Shown: positions 10,655 through 18,975 of the stretch, piece by piece
Position numbering within the stretch: the first letter of the stretch is position 1
Layout of the letters: the number at the start of each line of letters is the position of its first letter
NCBI GenBank assembly: GCA_964019055.1
Contig: OZ025215.1
Span: forward strand, 10,956,208-11,020,207
Length of the DNA stretch: 64,000 nt
Source of the DNA: Anthopleura xanthogrammica
Taxonomy: Eukaryota > Cnidaria > Anthozoa > Actiniaria > Actiniidae
Reading direction: 5' to 3'
Notes under the pieces: generated by a model
The model's input: the letters and a program-made list of their open reading frames with translations, nothing else
The model's database searches: none
What the model was told of the DNA's origin: nothing
Translations under genes and position numbers: made by a program

Positions 10655-12187
10655 ATGGCGCTGAAAGAAAAGACGAGTATTTATCTTGCTTTGCTTTCTT
10701 GTTTGCTGTGTATTTTGAATACTTCAGCACATAAAGCTATTCCGCTCATTACGGTGGAGAAAAACCAAGAGAATGGTGAGGCAAAGTTTGTTCTCAATCC
10801 AGACGCCATTTCCATGCTCAAACAGCTTTCTTCGCCAGTCAAGGTCATCGCAGCAATTGGAGACGCGAGAGCTGGTAAATCTACAGCACTCAATTTTATT
10901 CATTCCACTCTCAGCAACCTTCGTAATTCGGTATCTGACTCTAAAAATGTCGAAAAAATCTTTGAAACAGGAAACACTATGGATCCAGTTACTCGTGGCG
11001 TTTGGATCGCGAAACCAAATGGAAATTCCGGAATGCACAACGTGATATTACTGGACGTGGAAGGTACGGATCTCGGTAATGATGCAGTGACTGACAAACT
11101 CAGTATTTTTACAGCTCTGACCTCATCAACTTTGATGTTGTTTATGAAAGAAGCTCCAAGTACACACATACTTGACTTTCTGTATAAGATCGCTCGCCTA
11201 AGTGAGGTAGCCTTTGGGAAAAGGAAGAGTGAATATTTTCCACGCTTGACAGCGGTTCTACGTGGAGCACTCAAAACACCGCAAAGGTATAAAAACATTG
11301 ATGAATACATAATAGATGCGTTGATCGCTGCAAAGTGGAAGGACGAATCTGATGGCAAAAGAGATGCCATAGGAACTCGTTTTCCTAAAGAACACATCAC
11401 AGTTTTCAACTTACCATATGATGCAGAATTGCTCAATGAAAACCCCATGACCAAAAGATTTGCAGGTTCTGAATATCTGGAAAGCATCGAAAAGCTAACG
11501 AAACACATATTTCAATCGCCTGAAAAAAAGTCCTTGGGAGGAGTTGTTTTACATGGGCAGGCACTCGCAGAATTGGTCGAGAATCTAGTGAAAGTCATGA
11601 ATAATAAAACGCTTTGGAACGACCTTAATCCAAATTTTTACTCTGGTTTTGAGGGAGACTTGTGTACAAAAAGCTATGAGAAACATATTAAACCACTTCT
11701 GCCTATTGGCAAACACACGTGGCAAGATATAGAAAACAAGAAGAAGGAAACACTGGCACTTTTCGAAGACAACTGCAATTTGCCAAAGTGCATTATAAAG
11801 GCCGAAATGGACATCGACAACGCTATAAAACTCCGGAAGGACTATGAAAAGCAAGATAATATTATCGACACTGCGATATGGATTGGTAAATGGGTTCAAT
11901 ACTTTTTCAGCGATATACAACTGAAAGAAAACATAACTGTGCTGAATAATTCCGACTACGGAACTATTGGTCTTCGTGGAGTACAATGGGTTTGGAATCA
12001 AGTAGCAGAGAAGCTGGGGCTGAGCGGTAAAGAGGTAGGCGTGGTTGCACAGGAAGTAGAACTGCTCTATCCATGGGCTGTGACCGAAGGGTATGATGGA
12101 TACAAACGGGTCAACTACCTTGCTTTAAGGTTGTTAATCTGGGGGAGGAAATTTCAACGGAAAGCTGAAGACTTGATAAACATTTGA
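10655..12187 (+). CDS. GBP-like GTPase with C-terminal S74/ICA domain, signal-peptide form (paralog 1)
   Basis: 510 aa, single exon. Residues 1-25 form a signal peptide (hydrophobic 8-22, likely cut after NTSA). The G domain follows: P-loop GDARAGKS at 69-76, switch Thr in TRGVW at 113-117, DVEG at 134-137, and LRG at 202-204 where GBPs have RD; FPRL and VFNLPY flank it as in GBPs. The middle (~250-395) is helical. A short hydrophobic stretch (TAIWIGKWVQYFF) precedes SDIQLKEN, where Ser419 and Lys424 match the self-cleavage dyad of S74/ICA domains. The domain runs to the C-terminus with VVAQEVE and GYKRVNYLAL. GBP-family proteins bind and hydrolyse GTP and self-assemble on membranes; S74 domains trimerise and autocleave. 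That both work together here is inference. AATAAA lies at 12256. The start is the first ATG, directly after a transposon insertion that has replaced the normal leader context. Confidence 0.8.
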   Translation: MALKEKTSIYLALLSCLLCILNTSAHKAIPLITVEKNQENGEAKFVLNPDAISMLKQLSSPVKVIAAIGDARAGKSTALNFIHSTLSNLRNSVSDSKNVEKIFETGNTMDPVTRGVWIAKPNGNSGMHNVILLDVEGTDLGNDAVTDKLSIFTALTSSTLMLFMKEAPSTHILDFLYKIARLSEVAFGKRKSEYFPRLTAVLRGALKTPQRYKNIDEYIIDALIAAKWKDESDGKRDAIGTRFPKEHITVFNLPYDAELLNENPMTKRFAGSEYLESIEKLTKHIFQSPEKKSLGGVVLHGQALAELVENLVKVMNNKTLWNDLNPNFYSGFEGDLCTKSYEKHIKPLLPIGKHTWQDIENKKKETLALFEDNCNLPKCIIKAEMDIDNAIKLRKDYEKQDNIIDTAIWIGKWVQYFFSDIQLKENITVLNNSDYGTIGLRGVQWVWNQVAEKLGLSGKEVGVVAQEVELLYPWAVTEGYDGYKRVNYLALRLLIWGRKFQRKAEDLINI

Positions 12188-13244
12188 AAATGTTGACTGT
12201 TTGGTCAGTTAGAAGAATTTCACCGATGTAAACAATAATACCCTTTAGATACAAGAATAAAGGGATAGAAAATGAAAATAGGATGGGACAAATATCCTAG
12301 AGAAAAGAGAACAAATGGTTGAATAGAAATTTTAAGTTAAAGCGGGAAACACTGTGGAAGCAATGACACTTTGAATCGATTGCATTACTGGATACCTGAG
12401 AAATTTCGCTTGGAAGGACTTAGTGTAGTTGCATGGATAAGTTTCTGATTTACCCACAGCACCCAGTTAATTTTTCAAGCAATGACAAGCATTGACTGAC
12501 CAAATTTGGAAAGAAATGTCATTCGTCCAATATTTTTTAATTATTGGACGATTGACGTCATCATAGCTGCCAAACAAAGATAGCTTCCCAACAGTGAATG
12601 TTTGCAAACTTTTCTGAAGCCTAAATTCAACAACTGTCTAAAAACACCAAGAAAGTAACAAAAGGTAAAATAAAGTAAAATAATCTTCGATGAATATTGC
12701 AAAGAAACGAATGTCCCAAATGTGTCCTAGACTAGTGAGGATCTCGCAGTATTACTGAAGAATTTTTTACGCCGAGGTGAGAAAGACTGAGTTAAATGAC
12801 TAAATTAAGTTAACTTTGAAAATATTTTGAATAAATAATAAAGCAGTTACTGGATTCGGCTATCGTATAATGATGAAAAATTATGCATACCTCGAAGAGT
12901 GTTATCAGCCTCAGCCTACGGCTTCGGCAGATAATACTCTCCTCGTTATGCCTAATTTTTCATATCATACTCAGCCTCATCCAATAATTGCTAAGTAGAC
13001 TGGCTATGTACTAAATATATCTTCACTTTTCATTATTGCAAATGTAAGGTCACTTTTGCAGCTAGGATGTGGTACATCAATTGTGTGGTTATACAATAAC
13101 AAATAAAATTTCACTATTTCACTCATTTACCTTCTAGCTGTTGTTGTTATTCTATTAATTATATCCATTTTGAAATCATTAGCAAATCCTGCAATCTGAT
13201 TGGCTAAAAAGTGTGCAATTTAAGCATTAATCTATAGCTATAAA

Positions 13245-13274
13245 GGGACTTCCCCTGAACATAGGGACTTTCCC
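13245..13274. promoter_or_regulatory. Paired kappaB-like motifs upstream of paralog 2
   Basis: GGGACTTCCCC (13245-13255) and GGGACTTTCCC (13264-13274), 8 bp apart. Both fit GGGRNWYYCC. The same pair recurs at 17397 and 30703, each upstream of a GTPase start. Function is inferred from motif match only, and the pair lies ~780 bp from the paralog 2 ATG. Confidence 0.35.
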
Positions 13275-13477
13275 GAAGACCCTTTCAAGGATCATGACCT
13301 CGTTGTCTACAATTACATCATCCTGTATGTCTTTTTTACCTCAGTGATTCGCGTGTTGACTCACAATTCAGGAAAAAATTACAAACCAGTTGGTTTTATA
13401 GTAATTTCATTTCTTTCACGAGAAAAAATACGCTCAAAAATAAGTACAAACACCACCTGTAGTATACTTTGTCATGC

Positions 13478-13822
13478 ATGTTATTCGAGTAAGTTTAAGA
13501 TGGGAACTAGATTTTCCATAAATATTTTTATAGGTGGACGCAATCTTTATAAGACAATGCTATTGTGATGTTATAGCGCTTTCCATAATTCTGCGACCGA
13601 GATCCATTTTCACGTGAAAATGCTGTGAAAATTGCTGTTGAGTCATGGGAATTTCTTTATCGTTCGATCGGAATGAATAGAATAAACTCGGCCCGTCGTA
13701 AGTTTGATTTGACGAAAACCAAAACTCACGCGCGGATAGAGTCGGTTAAGGTCGCAAAATTATGAAAAGCGCTATCACATCATAATAGCATTTCAAACTT
13801 TACTCGAATAACATGCGTAACA
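13478..13822. repeat. Foldback element with ~65-bp imperfect arms
   Basis: CATGTTATTCGAGTAA at 13478 and its complement near 13797-13817, plus GATGTTATAGCGCTTTCC (13567) against its complement near 13765-13790, make a long imperfect inverted repeat. Non-coding. Confidence 0.7.
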
Positions 13823-13859
13823 ATAAAGGCCGGGGATCAATAGGTTTGGCACTTTGTTT

Positions 13860-14046
13860 TGTTGGATTGTCCAATAGATTTCTGGTTGGCAATTTATGAT
13901 TAACAGTCAGTCAAACAATTTACGTCATCGTATGCCCACCTAGCTATTTGCATTTTCATTTTCGCTTTGAAAATCTGTACATAAAAAGTCCTGAAGTCTC
14001 AAGTTTCTGAACACTTCCCTGTTCTGAGTTAAGGTTATAAGTCGAG
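13860..14046 (+). promoter_or_regulatory. Promoter/leader of the signal-less GTPase class (paralog 2)
   Basis: About 185 bp nearly identical to 28645-28838 upstream of paralog 6, but unlike the leaders of the signal-peptide paralogs. It contains TTTCATTTTC (13954-13963), which read on the other strand fits the ISRE/IRF pattern GAAANNGAAA, and TACGTCATCG (13921), which resembles a CRE/ATF site. The start context is GTCGAG-ATG. Confidence 0.45.
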
Positions 14047-15330
14047 ATGACAACTAATAGCTTTTCTCGGGCAATATCTGCAGATAAAGCAATTCCTCTG
14101 ATCACAGTGAAGAAAATTGCCGACGACGATGAAGACCAGTTTGTTCTCAATCCAGACGCCATTTCCATGATCAAACAGCTTTCTTCGCCAGTCAAGGTCA
14201 TCGCAGCTGTTGGAGACGCGAGAGTTGGTAAATCTACAGCACTCAATTTTATTCATTCCACTCTCAGCAACCGGCTTCGTTATTCGGTATCTGAGTCTAA
14301 AAATGTCGAAGAAATCTTTGAAACGGGAAACACTATGCAGCCAGTAACTCATGGTGTTTGGATCGCGAAACCAAATGGAAATTCGGGAATGGACAACGTG
14401 ATATTACTGGACGTGGAAGGTACGGATCTCGGGGATGATGCAGTGACTGACAAACTCAGTATTTTTACAGCTCTGACCTCATCAACTTTGATGTTGTTTA
14501 TGAAAGAAGCTCCAAGTACACACATACTTGACTTTCTGTATAAGATCGTTCGCCTAAGTGAGGTAGCCTTTGGGAAAAGGAAGAGTGAATATTTTCCACG
14601 CTTGACAGCGGTTCTACGTGGAGCACTTGAAGCACCCGAAGAGTATAAAAACATCGAGGACTATATAATCGATGTGTTGATCACTAGCAAGTGGAAGGAT
14701 GACTCTGATGACAAAAGAGATGACATAGGAACTCGTTTTCCTAAAGAAAACATCAAGGTTTTCAACTTGCCATGTGATCCAAAATTGTTCAAAAACCCCA
14801 AGAGATTTGCAGGTTCAGAATACTTGAAAAGCATTGAAACGTTAACGGAACATATGTTTGGATCGTCTGAGAAGAAGTCCTTAGAAGGAGTTGTTTTAGA
14901 TGGGCAGGCACTCGCAGAATTGGCCGAGAAGCTAATGGAAGTCATGAATGAAAAAGCACTTTGGAACGACCTCAGTCCAAGTTTTTACTCTCGTTTTGAG
15001 GAGCAGTTGTGCAGAAAAAGCTATGAGAAACATATTGAACCACTTTTGCGTACTGAACACACTTCACAAGATATAGAAGACAAAAAAGAGGAAACACTAA
15101 GGCTTTTCAAAGAAAATTGTAAATTGGCAAAGTGCATTATAAACGCCGAACTGGAGGTTAACGACACTATTAGATTTCGTAGAGAACAGGAAAAGAAAGA
15201 CAAGATTGTGGCCCGTGGGATATGGCTTGGAACATTGGCTGTGGGGGCAGTAGCAGTAGCAGTAGCCGCAATTCGATCTTATTTTTTCAGCGATATACTC
15301 GATCTTATTTTTTCAGCGATATACAACTGA
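14047..15330 (+). CDS. GBP-like GTPase, signal-less form, S74 domain lost by frameshift (paralog 2)
   Basis: 427 aa. It begins MTTNSFSRAISADKAIPL, so it lacks the hydrophobic signal but keeps the ADK...AIPLITV residues that follow the cleavage site in other paralogs. P-loop GDARVGKS, DVEG and LRG are intact. An Ala/Val-rich membrane segment (LGTLAVGAVAVAVAAI) precedes FFSD. A 26-bp tandem duplication (15274-15299 and 15300-15325) at exactly the S74 start shifts the frame, so the protein ends SDILDLIFSAIYN. The S74 domain continues in another frame to 15593. The result is either a natural truncated, tail-anchored GTPase or a recent pseudogene; everything before the duplication looks functional. 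AATAAA at 15662. Confidence 0.7.
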   Translation: MTTNSFSRAISADKAIPLITVKKIADDDEDQFVLNPDAISMIKQLSSPVKVIAAVGDARVGKSTALNFIHSTLSNRLRYSVSESKNVEEIFETGNTMQPVTHGVWIAKPNGNSGMDNVILLDVEGTDLGDDAVTDKLSIFTALTSSTLMLFMKEAPSTHILDFLYKIVRLSEVAFGKRKSEYFPRLTAVLRGALEAPEEYKNIEDYIIDVLITSKWKDDSDDKRDDIGTRFPKENIKVFNLPCDPKLFKNPKRFAGSEYLKSIETLTEHMFGSSEKKSLEGVVLDGQALAELAEKLMEVMNEKALWNDLSPSFYSRFEEQLCRKSYEKHIEPLLRTEHTSQDIEDKKEETLRLFKENCKLAKCIINAELEVNDTIRFRREQEKKDKIVARGIWLGTLAVGAVAVAVAAIRSYFFSDILDLIFSAIYN

Positions 15331-15593
15331 AGGAAAACATAACTGTGCTGAACAATTCCGACTACGGAACTATTGGTCTTCGTGGAGTAGAATGGGTTTG
15401 GAATCAAGAAGCAGAGAGGCTGGGGCTGAGCGGTAAAGGATCAGGCGTGGTTGCACAGGAGGTAGAGCTCCTCTATCCATGGGCTGTGACCGAAGGGTAT
15501 GATGGGTACAAACGGGTCAACTACCTTGCTTTAAGGTTGTTGATCTGGGCGAAGAAATTTCAGCGGAAAGCTGAAGACTTGATAAACATTTGA
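15315..15593 (+). pseudogene. Out-of-frame S74/ICA domain of paralog 2
   Basis: Reads SDIQLKENI...VVAQEVE...GYKRVNYLAL...DLINI to a stop at 15593, with no internal damage and near identity to the paralogs, but in a different frame from the GTPase part because of the 26-bp duplication just upstream. Absence of further decay implies the frameshift is young. Confidence 0.75.
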
Positions 15594-15677
15594 AAATGTT
15601 GGCTGTATGTTCAGTTAGAAGAATTTCACCGATGTAAACAATAACACCCGGTAGATGCTAGAATAAAAGAATAGAAA

Positions 15678-16733
15678 ATGAAAATAGGATGGGACTTTCT
15701 CTATAAGATTGTTCGCCTAAGTGAGTTAGCTTTTGGGGAAAAAGAGAGTGACAATTTTCCACGCTTGACAGCGGTTCTACGTGGAGCACTTGAAGCACCT
15801 GAAGAGTATAAAAACATCGAGGACTATATAATCGATGCGTTGATCACTAGCAAGTGGAAGGATGACTCTGATGACAAAAGAGATGCCATAGGAACTCGTT
15901 TTCCTAAACAAAACATCAATGTTTTCAACTTGCCATATGATCAAAGTTTACGCAAAAACCCAAAGAGCAGTAAGGGATTTGTAGGTTCTGAACGATATCT
16001 GGAAAGCATCGAAAAGCTAACGGAACATATACTTCAATCGCCTGAAAAGAAGTCCTTAGAAGGAGTTGTTTTAGATGGGCAGGCACTCGCAGAATTGGCC
16101 GAGAAACTAGTGAAAGTCATGAATAATAAAACGCTTTGGAACGGCCTTAATCCAAATTTTTACGATCTTTTTGAAAAAGACTTGTGCAGAAAAAGCTATG
16201 AGAAACATATCAAACCACTTCTGCCTATTGACAAACACACGGCACAAGAAATGGAAGACCAGAAAGACGAAAAACTGAGACTTTTCAAAGAAAATTGTAA
16301 ATTGTTAAGGTGTATTATCAAGGCCGAACTGGATATTGACAATGCTATAAAACTCCGGAAGGACTATGAAGAGGAAGCCACTTTATGGGAAAACCTGAAA
16401 TATGCCGGTAGTGCGGCAATAGGGTTTATAGCTGGACTTTTTGTCAGTGACGTTCAACTGAAGAAAAACATTACGTATCTGTCTGTGCTGAATAACTGCG
16501 AGTACGAAACTATTGGTCTTCGTGGAGTAGAATGGGTTTGGAATAAAGATGCAGAGAGGTTGGTGCTGAGCGGTAAAGAATCAGGCGTGGTTGCACAGGA
16601 GGTAGAACTGCTCTATCCATGGGCTGTGACCGAAGGGTATGATGGGTACAAACGGGTCAACTACCTTGCTTTAAGGTTGTTAATCTGGGGGAGGAAATTT
16701 CAACGGAAAGCTGAAGACTTGATAAACATTTGA
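15678..16733 (+). pseudogene. 5'-truncated GBP-like GTPase with S74 domain (paralog 3)
   Basis: Open for 351 codons, but the first ones (MKIGWD) come from a 3' UTR sequence: 15660-15693 matches the 3' UTR of paralogs 1 and 6 (GAAAATGAAAATAGGATGGG). At about 15693 it jumps into the middle of a G domain (FLYKIVRLSELAF), so P-loop, switch I and DVEG are missing. The rest is intact: LRG, helical region, membrane segment (YAGSAAIGFIAGLFV), SDVQLKKN with the Ser/Lys pair, and a full S74 block. It cannot bind GTP in the normal way. The ORF could still be translated. AATAAA at 16802. Confidence 0.75.
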
Positions 16734-17396
16734 AATTGTTTACTGTATTGTCAGTTAGAAAAATTTCACCGATGTAGACAATAATACCCGGTAGGTACAA
16801 GAATAAAGGAATAGAAAATGAAAATAGGATGGGACAAATATTGTAGAGAAAAGAGAACAAATGGCTGGATAGAAATTTTAAGTTATATAACGGGAAACAA
16901 TGGCACTTTGAATCGATTGCATTACTAGGTACCTAGAAATTTCGTTTGGAATGACTTAGTGTAGTTGCATGGATAAATAATTAAATAACTACTAGTAGAC
17001 TGGCTATCTACTATCTACTATCGACTTCGTCTCGGGTTTTCACTGATCTGCTCTCGAATTCTCCCAAACGCGTAGCCTCGGTTTTCACTAAACTATGAAA
17101 GCATCGGAGAAAATGTTTTATTTCTTTAAAAAAATACTTTTTACCTTGCCCTTGCTTGTTACGTCATTTCCGTGCCTTCATAGCGTGATGAAAACACAGC
17201 TCTCGACCAATGAGAGCGCGCGTACTGTCTTAAGTATTTTTTAAATATATTTTCACTTTTCATTTGTAAACATAAGGTCACTTTTGCAGGGCGTGTTACA
17301 TCAATTGTGTAGTTATACGATGACAAATAAAATTTCACTATTTTACTCATGGGCTCCTTAGCTGTTGTTGTTATTCTATTGACCTATAGCCATCAA

Positions 17397-17426
17397 GGGA
17401 CTTCCCCTGAACAAAGGGACTTTCCC
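17397..17426. promoter_or_regulatory. Paired kappaB-like motifs upstream of paralog 4
   Basis: GGGACTTCCCC (17397-17407) and GGGACTTTCCC (17416-17426), the same arrangement as at 13245 and 30703, about 320-350 bp before the start codon. Motif match only. Confidence 0.4.
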
Positions 17427-17649
17427 GAAGCTAAGACCCTTTCAAGGATCATGACATCGTTGTCTACAATTACGTCATCCTCCATGTTTTCATAATTTTT
17501 ACCTGATTCGCGTGTTGGCTCAGAATTCAGGAAAAAGTAGAAATCTAAAACCAGTTTATTTCATAGTAATTTAATTTCTTTCACGAGAAAAATACATTCA
17601 AAAATACGTAACACCACCCGTAGTATACTTGTTACGCATGGCGTTACGT

Positions 17650-17743
17650 TAATTATTAATCAGGGGTTTTCCCCAATGAACCTTATGAAACAACAATTTC
17701 TAGGAAATATACTCACTCGTATCAAAGGCACAGCTCAACCAAT
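17650..17743 (+). promoter_or_regulatory. Proximal promoter module, signal-peptide class (paralog 4)
   Basis: Closely matches 30952-31050 before paralog 7. It contains GGGGTTTTCC (17663-17672, kappaB-like) and TTCTAGGAA (17698-17706, a TTCN3GAA GAS/STAT-type palindrome) 38 bp before the ATG, then CAAAGGCACAGCTCA. Paralog 5 shares the GAS-like part (TTCTAGAA, 26499-26506). Confidence 0.4.
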
Positions 17744-17806
17744 ATGGCGCTGAAAGAAAACATGAGTATTTATCTTGCTTTGCTTTCTTCTTTGCTGTGT
17801 CGGTGA
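17744..17806 (+). pseudogene. Broken GTPase paralog 4 (signal-peptide start only)
   Basis: The first 19 codons encode MALKENMSIYLALLSSLLC, identical in kind to the signal peptides of paralogs 1, 5 and 7. After TGCTGTGT (17800) the sequence changes to the 8-bp minisatellite and meets a stop at 17804. No GTPase body follows. The intact promoter module upstream makes this a decapitated gene rather than chance. Confidence 0.85.
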
Positions 17807-18045
17807 GTCGGTGAGTCGGTGAGTCGGTGAGTCGGTGAGTCGGTGAGTCGGTGAGTCGGTGAGTCGGTGAGTCGGTGAGTCGGTGAGTCGGTGAGTCGGT
17901 GAGTCGGTGAGTCGGTGAGTCGGTGAGTCGGTGAGTCGGTGAGTCGGTGAGTCGGTGAGTCGGTGAGTCGGTGAGTCGGTGAGTCGGTGAGTCGGTGAGT
18001 CGGTGAGTCGGTGAGTCGGTGAGTCGGTGAGTCGGTGAGTCGGTC
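17799..18045. repeat. Minisatellite (GTCGGTGA)n, ~31 copies
   Basis: Same 8-bp unit as 7514-8270 with the same right-hand flank, but a different left flank: here it joins directly to the signal-peptide codons of paralog 4. The last unit is altered (GTCGGTCGGACAAGAAC). Confidence 0.98.
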
Positions 18046-18046
18046 G

Positions 18047-18900
18047 GACAAGAACTAGGTAGATGCCCATTGTTTATTGCACCGACCACTTTTCCGCTTC
18101 CACGACTCCCAGACCCAGAGGTCTTGCTGTGCACACTTTCTATGCAGTTTCATAGAATATTTCCTTGACATTATCGAGAGCCAATTACCACGCCAATGCT
18201 GCAGAAGCCCACATACCATACGGAAGCACGGAGAGATGAGGTAACTCACAACTTGAAAAGCTGTTTTTTGGAGCTCCGATTTAAAGCCGTGAAAGATTAC
18301 AGAAAACACTCAAAAAATTATAAATTAAAGGGGAACATCATCTTTAGACAAATGCTTGGCAAATAAACATATATTCAGTTATAGTTAACTTCGAGCACTC
18401 AACAAATTAAATTACGCCTGGTTTTAAATTCCAACGGATTCCGATTCCGGCTCGGTTTTCTGAAGCTGCTTCCGACTCCGTCCGACTCCGATTCCAATTC
18501 CGACTACGTCGCAAGTGGAAACGGCAGGCTTGATAACTGACCATGCACTTTGCTTTGTATTGATCGAAAACATAATCTGCGGGGGGAAAACCTCAAAAAC
18601 GCATAGACTGCGCAGTTTCTACGCTCTGTTAGAGCGACTTCCGCCTCTTCTAGTAAAGAGATTAGTAGGGACTTCCCCTTCCAGTTTGTATTTTCAAATT
18701 GAATTTGTGTTTCGAAAAAAAAAACGTTCCTTTCCTTCCTTCTTCCTTTATTTGCTTGTCCGGTCATATTTAACCCTTGTGTCTTTTCATTTCTTGGGAA
18801 TTTCTCTGTGCTTTCTTGTACAATGTTAACGTTTTTAAAATCTTTACTCATAAATCTTTTACGACACCTACACGACTACTATCACCTTCAAACAAGTCTT
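18047..18900. repeat. Duplicated flank of the 8-bp array, copy 2
   Basis: Matches 8271-8900 (see there). It includes a ~230-bp segment at about 18365-18595, rich in CCGACTCCG/TTCCGATTCC, that is absent from copy 1. A minus-strand ORF (18055-18309, 84 aa) is open as in copy 1. No recognisable gene. Confidence 0.7.
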
Positions 18901-18975
18901 GCAAACATTTCCATACTTCAATTTCTACGACAAAGGTCCTTCCAGGTTATCAACTATTACTGATTTTGGCGATTG

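Larger units (their letters stand above)
12188..14046. other. Intergenic interval between GTPase paralogs 1 and 2
   Basis: Begins with the conserved 3' UTR (AATAAA at 12256). It then holds a short inverted repeat around 12880-12970 (GAAAAATTATGC / GCCTAATTTTTCAT), a fragment of the 491-bp element end (13155-13205), a kappaB-like pair (13245-13274), a foldback (13478-13822) and the promoter of paralog 2 (from 13860). No genes seen. Confidence 0.6.
16734..17743. other. Intergenic interval upstream of broken paralog 4
   Basis: Contains the 3' UTR of paralog 3, the kappaB-like pair (17397-17426) and the shared promoter module (17650-17743). No further genes seen. Confidence 0.6.

Noticed and set aside
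10681..11508. Minus-strand ORFs opposite the GTPase genes (up to 202 codons)
   Set aside because: Shadows of the coding strand; they recur at the same relative place in each paralog with no features of their own.
10655..12187. Bacterial or phage contamination as source of the S74 domain
   Set aside because: The genes carry eukaryotic signals (AATAAA, leader modules, tandem paralogs) and lie on the same contig, without a further N gap, as intron-rich animal genes.
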